Source: Myxococcales bacterium
GTDB taxonomy: Bacteria > Myxococcota_A > Polyangia > Haliangiales > J016
DNA: 19,373 nucleotides
Direction of reading: 5' to 3'
Assembly (NCBI GenBank): GCA_014238595.1
Contig: JABAAV010000021.1
Coordinates: 1-19,373 of the forward strand
A model generated the notes under the pieces. The model had not been told where the DNA came from and did not search any database. It saw only the letters and a program-made list of their open reading frames with translations. Both the position numbers and the translations under genes were made by a program. This document shows positions 13,040-19,373 of the stretch, in pieces; the first letter of the stretch is position 1; every line of letters begins with the position of its first letter.

Positions 13040-15646
13040 ATGCCTCTACAAGCCCCTTCTGTAAAACAAATCGCTATTGAAAAAGAAATGCGCTCATCCT
13101 TTATGGATTATGCAATGAGCGTCATTATTTCGCGAGCTCTACCGGATGCTCGCGATGGATTAAAACCTGTACATCGCCGTATTTTATTTGCTCAAGATGA
13201 TTTATCAAACTACTATAACCGGCCTTTTCTTAAATGCGCGCGTATTGTTGGTGATGTCATTGGTAAATATCATCCTCATGGAGATGCCGCAGTTTACCGT
13301 GCCTTGGTTCGTATGGCACAGGATTTCTCAACACGTTATTTGTTAATTTCAGGACAAGGTAACTTTGGTTCCATGGACGGTGATCCACCAGCTGCCATGC
13401 GTTATACCGAATGCCGCATGAGTCGTCTCTCGAGTGAATTATTGGCAGACTTAGACAAACAAACGGTGGATTGGAAACCGAATTACGATGACAAAGAACG
13501 TGAACCTGTCGTTCTCCCCACCAAAGTTCCCAATTTATTGATCAATGGTTCTTCTGGCATTGCTGTTGGAATGGCCACTAAGATTCCACCGCACAATTTA
13601 AACGAAATTATTGATGCCACATTGGCCATTATTAAGAATCCATCCGTCGATGATGCCACATTACTTTCCATTGTACCAGGACCGGATTTCCCTACGCGTG
13701 GTATTATTCTAGGTCAAAATGGTATTGCACGTGCTTACAAGACAGGCCGAGGCACATTGATCATGCGTGGTCGTGCTGATTTTGAAAACACAACCAAAGA
13801 CAAACAATGTATCATCGTTTCTGAGATGCCTTACATGGTTAACAAAGCAACATGGATTGAAGAATCTGCTGCATTAGTTCGAGACAAACGCCTCGAAGGG
13901 ATTTCAGATATCCGTGATGAAAGCAATCGAGATGGTGTACGTGTCGTCTTTGAACTAAAACGTGATGCCCATGCCGAAGTCGTCCTCAATTCTTTGTACA
14001 ATATCACCAAACTACAAACATCGTTTAGTATTAATATGCTGGCCATCGTTGGGGGAAAACCAAAACTTCTTTCACTACGCGAAGCCATTGAAGTATTTAT
14101 CGATCATCGACGAACCGTTATTGTTCGACGATCTCAATTTGAACTCAATCAAGCTCAACAACAACAAGAATTGATTGAAGGATTGATTTTAGCTGTTCTT
14201 CATATCGATCGTGTCATTGAAATTATTAAAACATCATCCAATACCACTCAAGCATCACAACGCTTAGTGCAAGAAAAAATGACGGAGATGAGTCAATTTC
14301 TTAAACGTGCGGGAAGACCACAAGACGAAGTTGATAAAGTCAGTGAACAAGATTTTGTTTGCCTAACACCACGTCAAGCCAAAGCTGTCCTAGATATGCG
14401 CCTTGGAAAACTCACCGGACTCGAGCGTGAAAAACTAGAATCAGAATACAAAGCGTTATGGGTAAAAATTGACAACCTCAATACTTTGCTTTCTAACGAT
14501 GAAAAATTAACGACCACTATTGTCGAAGAACTGACAGTCATTCGCGAACAATTTGGTGATGAGCGACGTACTGAAATTAGCCATGAAGAAGGACAAATAG
14601 ATACTGAAGATTTAATTACATCTGAAGATATGATCATCACGACAACCCATCTCAGTTATGTCAAATGTACGAAAATGTCTGAGTACAAACAACAAGGACG
14701 TGGTGGACGTGGTATTTATGGAACAGGAACAACAACAGAGTCTGATTTTGTATCAGACATGTTGGTTGCCAACACACATGATTCGCTGTTGATGTTTACC
14801 AATCAAGGACGGATTTATTCGAAAAAAACATATCAACTTCCTTCTGGAACAAGAACTGGTCGAGGCAAACCTATTGCTAACATCATCGATTTACAAGAAA
14901 ATGAAAAAGTCCTTTGTATGTTACCTATTCAATCCTTTACCGGAGATCATTCCATCATCATGGCAACAAAAAAGGGTGTCGTTAAAAAAACCTCATTAGA
15001 ACATTTCAAGAACATCCGAACATCAGGCATTCGTGCCATTAATTTAGATGACGATGATACCTTAATTTCCATCCGATTAACGGATGGCTCGATGGATATT
15101 CTTCTTGCCACACGTCAAGGGTTTGCCAATCGTTTTTGTGAAACGAAGGTGCGTCCAACAGGACGTACATCTCGTGGAGTTAAAGGGATTCGATTAATCA
15201 ATGACGATACGGTGATTGGGATGAGTGTCTTCTCAAAAAACAGCAAAAAATTTCTTTTAACATCCTGTGAACATGGTTATGGAAAACGCACACCGTTGAA
15301 TCAATACTCGGCAAAAAACCGTGGTACTCGAGGTGTAATTAACATAAAAACCACCGAACGTAATGGTCAAGTGTCCAGTATTCGAATCATTGATAACCAC
15401 GATCATGTTTTCTTTGTATCCAACCGTGGCAAAGTCATTCGTCTTGCAGCCAAAGATATTCAAATTACAGGACGCTCCACACAAGGATCGAGATTAATGC
15501 GTCTTAATGATGATGAAATCATCACATCACTAGCAGGAACCACTATGCTCGACCAAAACATGGACGCTACTGTCGATGTATCTATAGCAAAAACACAAGA
15601 ATTTACGCCTTTACCCGATGATTCAGAAACAAACAAAACCAATTAG
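13040..15646 (+). CDS. gyrA: DNA gyrase subunit A
   Basis: GyrA is the DNA-cleaving subunit of gyrase. The 868-residue product has the N-terminal breakage-reunion domain with catalytic Y122 (AAMRYTE), a helix-turn-helix region around 65-100, and a C-terminal beta-pinwheel. The pinwheel contains QQGRGGRG near residue 551, a variant of the gyrase-specific GyrA box that favours gyrase over topoisomerase IV. Numbering matches E. coli exactly in the quinolone-resistance region, where the usual S83 and D87 are A83 and R87. The C-terminal tail is short (PLPDDSETNKTN). No Shine-Dalgarno sequence is seen. gyrB is not in the window. hemL follows after six bases and may be co-transcribed. Confidence 0.97.
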   Translation: MPLQAPSVKQIAIEKEMRSSFMDYAMSVIISRALPDARDGLKPVHRRILFAQDDLSNYYNRPFLKCARIVGDVIGKYHPHGDAAVYRALVRMAQDFSTRYLLISGQGNFGSMDGDPPAAMRYTECRMSRLSSELLADLDKQTVDWKPNYDDKEREPVVLPTKVPNLLINGSSGIAVGMATKIPPHNLNEIIDATLAIIKNPSVDDATLLSIVPGPDFPTRGIILGQNGIARAYKTGRGTLIMRGRADFENTTKDKQCIIVSEMPYMVNKATWIEESAALVRDKRLEGISDIRDESNRDGVRVVFELKRDAHAEVVLNSLYNITKLQTSFSINMLAIVGGKPKLLSLREAIEVFIDHRRTVIVRRSQFELNQAQQQQELIEGLILAVLHIDRVIEIIKTSSNTTQASQRLVQEKMTEMSQFLKRAGRPQDEVDKVSEQDFVCLTPRQAKAVLDMRLGKLTGLEREKLESEYKALWVKIDNLNTLLSNDEKLTTTIVEELTVIREQFGDERRTEISHEEGQIDTEDLITSEDMIITTTHLSYVKCTKMSEYKQQGRGGRGIYGTGTTTESDFVSDMLVANTHDSLLMFTNQGRIYSKKTYQLPSGTRTGRGKPIANIIDLQENEKVLCMLPIQSFTGDHSIIMATKKGVVKKTSLEHFKNIRTSGIRAINLDDDDTLISIRLTDGSMDILLATRQGFANRFCETKVRPTGRTSRGVKGIRLINDDTVIGMSVFSKNSKKFLLTSCEHGYGKRTPLNQYSAKNRGTRGVINIKTTERNGQVSSIRIIDNHDHVFFVSNRGKVIRLAAKDIQITGRSTQGSRLMRLNDDEIITSLAGTTMLDQNMDATVDVSIAKTQEFTPLPDDSETNKTN

Positions 15647-15652
15647 AACGCT

Positions 15653-16933
15653 ATGACGACTTCGAGTGATTTATTTTCTGAATCTCAACAGGTCATTGCC
15701 GGTGGTGTCAATTCACCTGTACGTGCTTGTGATTCGGTACAAGAAACACCTGTATTTATTGCCAAAGGACAAGGATCCCATGTGACATCATCTGATGGCA
15801 CTGACTACATTGATTTTGTCTGCTCCTGGGGTCCGCTCATCTTAGGTCATGCACACCCTGAAGTTTTAGATGCCATTGGAGAAACAATCCTTTTGGGAAC
15901 AACGTTCGGTGCACCAACACGCATCGAGCTTGATTTTGCTAAAACTGTTTGTGATGCCATACCGTCATTAGAAAAAATTCGCGCCGTATCATCAGGTACA
16001 GAAGCAACCATGTCCGCCATTCGTCTTGCACGCGGATACACAAAACGAGATAAAATCATTAAAATCAATGGAGGCTACCACGGTCATGCCGACATGCTAC
16101 TTGTAGCACCAGGATCTGGAGCAACAACATTAGGAATTCCAGGATCGGCAGGGGTACCCTCATCGATCATTGAACAAACACATCTTGTGCCTTTCAACGA
16201 TGTCGCTGCTGTCAAGCAGATATTTACGCAATATCCCAATGATATTGCAGCCCTCATCATTGAACCTATTGCAGGAAATATGGGCGTTGTTCCTCCTCAA
16301 AAAGATTACCTTCAAGCGATACGTCAACTCACAAAAGAACACAATGCTTTGCTCATTTTTGATGAAGTGATTACAGGATTTCGTGCAGCCTATGGTGGAG
16401 CACAAAGTCTGTATAACGTCACTCCAGATTTAACCTGCTTAGGTAAAATTATTGGTGGTGGCCTACCTGCCGCTTGTTTCGGAGGTCGCACTGAGATTAT
16501 GGATCATTTGGCACCGACAGGTGATGTGTATCAAGCAGGTACATTAAGCGGTAATCCTGTCGCGATGGCGGCAGGACTTAAAACATTAGAAATACTTGCA
16601 CGCCCTGATACCTATAAAACATTAGAGCAACGCGGTGCATATCTAGAACAGGGTCTAACCGATGCATTAAACGCAACATCAATTCCAGGTCACATCAATC
16701 GTGTCGGTTCAGTCCTGACACTCTTTTTTAACAACAATCCTGTCTATAATTTACACGATGCTCAACAATCCGATACAAAACGCTTTGCACAATTTTTCCG
16801 TGTTATGCGATCACAGGGTATATTACTTCCTCCTTCACAATTTGAAGGTTGGTTTTTGTCGCTTGCACATACACAAGCCGATCTCGATCAAACAATCAAG
16901 GCTGTACAAACAGCATTAATCTCTATCAATTAA
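15653..16933 (+). CDS. hemL: Glutamate-1-semialdehyde 2,1-aminomutase
   Basis: HemL converts glutamate-1-semialdehyde to 5-aminolevulinate in the C5 route to haem. The 426-residue product has the PLP aminotransferase layout. VIAGGVNSPVRA lies at the N-terminus, with SSGTEATMSAIRLARG, NGGYHGHAD and IFDEVITGFR further on. The PLP lysine K265 lies in CLGKIIGGGLP, the same number as in well-studied homologues, and YQAGTLSGNP follows. Length is normal. It starts six bases after the gyrA stop and precedes the ATP-synthase F0 genes, a neighbourhood I associate with some deltaproteobacteria. The window thus indicates haem made from glutamyl-tRNA. Confidence 0.97.
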   Translation: MTTSSDLFSESQQVIAGGVNSPVRACDSVQETPVFIAKGQGSHVTSSDGTDYIDFVCSWGPLILGHAHPEVLDAIGETILLGTTFGAPTRIELDFAKTVCDAIPSLEKIRAVSSGTEATMSAIRLARGYTKRDKIIKINGGYHGHADMLLVAPGSGATTLGIPGSAGVPSSIIEQTHLVPFNDVAAVKQIFTQYPNDIAALIIEPIAGNMGVVPPQKDYLQAIRQLTKEHNALLIFDEVITGFRAAYGGAQSLYNVTPDLTCLGKIIGGGLPAACFGGRTEIMDHLAPTGDVYQAGTLSGNPVAMAAGLKTLEILARPDTYKTLEQRGAYLEQGLTDALNATSIPGHINRVGSVLTLFFNNNPVYNLHDAQQSDTKRFAQFFRVMRSQGILLPPSQFEGWFLSLAHTQADLDQTIKAVQTALISIN

Positions 16934-16990
16934 ACAATGACCAAAAAATCTATTGAATCAACAACGATCAAACTTTAGAAAATTGCAATC

Positions 16991-17266
16991 ATGACATCAA
17001 CCACACCTAAAAAAGTTTCTTCTATTTACAAAGCCGCCCAACATGCTTCCATTGGCTTGGAGATGGCGATTGCCATTGCGATTGGCTGGGGTTTAGGCAC
17101 ATGGCTTGATGAAAAATTTAACTCAGATCCTTGGCTGATGATCACTGGGCTTATACTTGGTGTTGCCGCAGGATTTATGGGAATTATCCGCGTTATAAGA
17201 CAACATCAGCGTGAAACCGCCAATGCAACACCACCCAACCATGACGATACTATTAACCACGATTGA
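16991..17266 (+). CDS. atpZ: AtpZ/AtpI-family F0F1-ATPase accessory protein
   Basis: The 91-residue product has two predicted membrane helices (about 22-38 and 46-67). The glycine-rich motif MAIAIAIGWGLGTWLDEKF and GLILGVAAGFMGIIRVIR match the small AtpZ-type protein encoded at the head of ATP synthase operons. Such proteins help F0 assembly and may handle Mg2+ or Ca2+. The C-terminal 20 residues are polar. The start at 16991 has no ribosome site, and its 3' end overlaps the next gene by 26 bases. The assignment rests on the motif and on the following atpI, atpB and atpE. Confidence 0.85.
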   Translation: MTSTTPKKVSSIYKAAQHASIGLEMAIAIAIGWGLGTWLDEKFNSDPWLMITGLILGVAAGFMGIIRVIRQHQRETANATPPNHDDTINHD

Positions 17267-17603
17267 TCGTTCAAATTATATTTTATCCACGCTCATTGTG
17301 ATGATTGGGCTTGTTTTTATGGATGCTCATTGGTTTTGGGGACTATTTTCAGGAAGTATTGTCGCCACACTGAATTTTTCCATGCTTCGCTATATACTTG
17401 CCCATTGTCTGCACAAGAAATCCCTACCTCTATTCATTCTTTTCAAAGGCACCACATTGATTCTTGCAGCCGTTTTCATCATGGGTTATCTATCAATCTC
17501 ACCGATCGCTTTTGCATGGGGCTTTTCTGTGTTATTTGTATCCATATTCATTGGTATCATTCGATATCATTACTTTACTCAACCTGCGGAATCACATGAA
17601 TGA
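17241..17603 (+). CDS. atpI: ATP synthase protein I-like membrane protein
   Basis: The 120-residue product has four predicted membrane helices: about 12-28, 32-50, 63-82 and 86-104. Short loops such as HKKSLPLF match the UncI/AtpI pattern of c-ring assembly chaperones encoded just before atpB. I use the ATG at 17241; an in-frame ATG at 17211 would add ten residues and a longer overlap with atpZ. Its stop overlaps the atpB start within ATGAATGA, so translation is likely coupled. Sequence conservation in this family is low, so position carries much of the evidence. Confidence 0.75.
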   Translation: MTILLTTIDRSNYILSTLIVMIGLVFMDAHWFWGLFSGSIVATLNFSMLRYILAHCLHKKSLPLFILFKGTTLILAAVFIMGYLSISPIAFAWGFSVLFVSIFIGIIRYHYFTQPAESHE

Positions 17604-18369
17604 ACATCAAACATGGTTTGATTTACTCTTTGAATTAGATAGCCTGACAACCTTGAAGCATAATCTTCAAGGCTTTTTAGGTCGTGAAGATGATTTTCTT
17701 GTGTTTACAGCATCGAGTTATTGGACGCTCACCCATGTCTTAGGTGGAGTTTTGGTTTGTTTGTTTGTCCTTTATGGCGCATTCCGTTTCTCCAAGGCCA
17801 TGAAACAAGACGATGCGATGATTCCATCTGAACATTTTTCTATCCGCACTATTTTTGAGCTCATTACTGAGGCCACCTATTCCATGCTTCGCGGCATTTT
17901 GGGTGACAAACATGCCAAACAATTTTTGCCGCTCATCGGCTCATTGGCGTTTTTTATTTTCTTCTCCAACATCATGTCACTCATTCCTGGTTTTGCACCC
18001 GCCACGGATTCACTCAAAACAACCCTCGCTTTAGCATTAATCGTTTTTGGAGCGACACATTATTATGGATTTAAAGAGCATGGATTTGCCTATTTGAAGC
18101 AGTTTCTTGGTCCTGTCATTTGGCTTGCCCCGTTAATGCTGCCCATCGAACTCATTAGCCATTTTGCACGACCTCTATCGTTATCATTGCGATTGGTGGG
18201 CAATATATCCTCTGATCACAAGGTTATCGCTGCTTTTTTTCTTTTAATTCCTTTTCTGGTTCCCATTCCATTTTTGATGTTAGGAATCATTGTATCCATC
18301 GTTCAAACTTTTGTATTTTGTCTGTTATCAACTATTTATCTATCTATGGCTATTGCCCACGATCATTAA
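17596..18369 (+). CDS. atpB: ATP synthase F0 subunit a
   Basis: Subunit a forms the ion half-channels beside the c-ring. The 257-residue product has a long N-terminal segment with a helix around 43-63. Helices follow near 112-130 (FFIFFSNIMSLIPGF) and in the conserved C-terminal block HFARPLSLSLRLVGNISSDH, with the essential arginine at R199. The terminal hairpin ends STIYLSMAIAHDH. Length and motifs are typical of proteobacterial AtpB. The start codon overlaps the stop of the preceding AtpI-like gene. A promoter-like element for atpE lies in its last codons. Confidence 0.95.
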   Translation: MNEHQTWFDLLFELDSLTTLKHNLQGFLGREDDFLVFTASSYWTLTHVLGGVLVCLFVLYGAFRFSKAMKQDDAMIPSEHFSIRTIFELITEATYSMLRGILGDKHAKQFLPLIGSLAFFIFFSNIMSLIPGFAPATDSLKTTLALALIVFGATHYYGFKEHGFAYLKQFLGPVIWLAPLMLPIELISHFARPLSLSLRLVGNISSDHKVIAAFFLLIPFLVPIPFLMLGIIVSIVQTFVFCLLSTIYLSMAIAHDH

Positions 18370-18400
18370 CATCCGTTATAAACTTTAACTTCAACAGGAG
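18353..18400 (+). promoter_or_regulatory. Candidate internal promoter and strong ribosome site for atpE
   Basis: TTGCCC (18353-18358) inside atpB, an 18-base spacer and TATAAA (18377-18382) resemble a sigma-70 promoter giving a ~20-base leader. AGGAG (18396-18400), nine bases before the ATG, is the clearest Shine-Dalgarno sequence in the window. Both would raise c-subunit output relative to subunit a, as ring stoichiometry requires. Confidence 0.4.
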
Positions 18401-18409
18401 ATATTTCCC

Positions 18410-18748
18410 ATGTCAACATTCATACGTAAAACATCCATGATCGTTCTAGCAACTATTACGCTAGTTCTTCTTCAAAGCTCCGTTGCATTCGCAGAAACTG
18501 ATGCCGCCGCAACAAATTCAGACTCAAGCGGGTTGATTGCACTTGCTGCAGGTCTTGCTATTGCCATTGCAGCCTTTGGTGGAGCACTCGGTCAAGGCAA
18601 AGCAGCCGCAAGTGCCTTAGAAGGTATTGCAAGAAATCCTGGTGCTGCAGACAAAATCTTTACACCAATGATTCTCGGACTCGCACTTATCGAATCCTTA
18701 GTCATTTATGCATTGATTATTGCGTTCCTTCTTCTAGGAAAAATCTAG
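18410..18748 (+). CDS. atpE: ATP synthase F0 subunit c
   Basis: Subunit c forms the rotating proteolipid ring. The 112-residue product carries an N-terminal signal peptide (basic FIRK, hydrophobic 10-23, AFA before ~29), absent from most c subunits but known in some deltaproteobacteria-like groups. A polar linker then precedes the hairpin. Helix 1 contains GGALGQGKAAA and the loop is ARNPG. Helix 2 LALIESLVIYAL holds the ion-binding carboxylate E95. Q62, E95, S96 and Y100 occupy positions that form the Na+ site in Ilyobacter, but the following residue is L97 and not threonine, so the coupling ion is uncertain. atpE ends one base from a convergent gene, so genes for b, delta and F1 lie elsewhere. 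Confidence 0.95.
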   Translation: MSTFIRKTSMIVLATITLVLLQSSVAFAETDAAATNSDSSGLIALAAGLAIAIAAFGGALGQGKAAASALEGIARNPGAADKIFTPMILGLALIESLVIYALIIAFLLLGKI

Positions 18749-18749
18749 C

Positions 18750-19313
18750 TTACAACACCCCTATCTTAACAAGAATCACCAACGCATCTCGTATGTGAAT
18801 GGAGTCTTCTGTGGTGTATTGCGGGAATACTTCGTAACGAAGGTTTAACGCGACATTAAACCGCTGCCATCGTTGTTCAAAACCAAGGCTGCCATACATT
18901 CCTATTAAGCGACTGTCATGATCAGAGTGCAGTAGATCGTCTGTATGAAATAGATCGTCTGCATACAGCATCATCACACCACCTCCAGCATACAGACCAC
19001 GGGTTTCCTCGTGATTCATAGAAAAATGATACCGCCCACCTGCGTGTGTTTCTACTGTCCATATCATCGGTGAAAACAACGCACTATCTGAATCAGCAGA
19101 GAATCTCGAAAACGACAACCCCCACACTAAACTCGCATATTCAAAACGAAACTCTGCCTCTCCACCAACAGTCGTCCCAAAAGGAAAATCTTCACGCACA
19201 TCAGACAAAGGGACACGCAACCCACCAATGAATGCAACCTGCCCAGAGTCAGCGTTGCTGATACATGGGTTTAGCCATGCATAAACAATCAATGTTGCGA
19301 TCACCAAACGCAT
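18750..19313 (-). CDS. Predicted outer-membrane beta-barrel protein, unknown function
   Basis: The 187-residue product begins with a signal peptide (MRLVIATLIVYAWLNPCISN) with cleavage likely near 20-23. Repeated alternating hydrophobic and polar strands with many aromatics follow (GEAEFRFEYASLVWGLSFSRF, THAGGRYHFSM, RFNVALNLRYEVF), typical of a small eight-strand barrel of the OmpA/OmpW size class. The final residue is leucine, not the usual aromatic. No specific family is recognised. It begins three bases after the trxB stop on the same strand, so the two are probably co-transcribed, and it converges on atpE with a one-base gap. Confidence 0.65.
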   Translation of the reverse strand: MRLVIATLIVYAWLNPCISNADSGQVAFIGGLRVPLSDVREDFPFGTTVGGEAEFRFEYASLVWGLSFSRFSADSDSALFSPMIWTVETHAGGRYHFSMNHEETRGLYAGGGVMMLYADDLFHTDDLLHSDHDSRLIGMYGSLGFEQRWQRFNVALNLRYEVFPQYTTEDSIHIRDALVILVKIGVL

Positions 19314-19316
19314 GAG

Positions 19317-19373
19317 CTATTCATTGACACTTAACCATCGCTCAGCCTCTAGTGCCGCCATACATCCAGTGCC
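19317..19373 (-). CDS. trxB: Thioredoxin reductase, C-terminal end only (cut by window edge)
   Basis: Eighteen codons and a TAG stop are visible. They encode GTGCMAALEAERWLSVNE, very close to the C-terminus of E. coli TrxB (GTGCMAALDAERYLD), where this helix contacts FAD. The match is short but highly characteristic. The gene continues beyond the right edge. It reads into the predicted outer-membrane protein gene after three bases, suggesting an operon. Confidence 0.75.
   Translation of the reverse strand, partial: GTGCMAALEAERWLSVNE

Noticed and set aside
13040..15646. Topoisomerase IV subunit ParC instead of GyrA
   Set aside because: The C-terminal domain contains a GyrA-box-like QQGRGGRG, and the length and QRDR numbering match GyrA.

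Overview
The window is a gene-dense, AT-rich bacterial chromosome segment with ordinary housekeeping genes and no transposase, integrase, phage or CRISPR signal. Two features suggest a Gram-negative, deltaproteobacteria-like lineage (the old Deltaproteobacteria sensu lato, for example Myxococcota, Bradymonadia or Bdellovibrionota relatives). The first is the ATP-synthase block hemL-atpZ-atpI-atpB-atpE, with a signal-peptide-bearing c subunit and no F1 genes beside it. The second is a predicted outer-membrane protein. This placement is an inference from gene order and protein flavour, not from a database search.

Layout. Positions 1-1140 hold two divergent genes of uncertain function: a membrane-anchored small protein and a secreted or lipoprotein-like protein that distantly resembles NlpC/CHAP proteins. 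A tRNA-Leu(UAA) and uvrA follow. uvrA converges on epmA, which lies downstream of efp, so the EF-P modification pair forms one short operon on the minus strand.

Divergent from efp is the most interesting part, about 5.78-9.6 kb. It is a compact run of ThiF/MoeB-like E1 enzyme, a degenerate second E1-like half, a JAMM metalloprotease, DsrE-, DsrF- and DsrH-like proteins, TusA, LarE and a small unknown. Six consecutive junctions are ATGA overlaps. This looks like a dedicated sulfur-relay system. The E1 activity appears divided between a catalytic subunit lacking the N-terminal arginine-finger segment and a truncated subunit that keeps that segment but has lost its nucleotide-binding glycines. 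No sulfur-carrier (ThiS/MoaD-like), cysteine desulfurase, MnmA, TusE, LarB or LarC is encoded in the window.

Next come a 480-bp gene-free stretch with two copies of a ~168-bp repeat, then bcp. bcp converges on rimO, and a small 14-bp tandem repeat lies at that junction. A 65-residue zinc-finger protein diverges from rimO and converges on coaX. coaX diverges from gyrA, which is followed by hemL and the F0 genes atpZ, atpI, atpB and atpE. atpE ends one base from a convergent predicted outer-membrane protein gene. The last bases of the window are the 3' end of trxB, immediately upstream of that gene.

Most genes have no convincing Shine-Dalgarno sequence; atpE is the clear exception. At uvrA and efp, promoter-like hexamers sit so close to the start codon that leaderless mRNAs are plausible.
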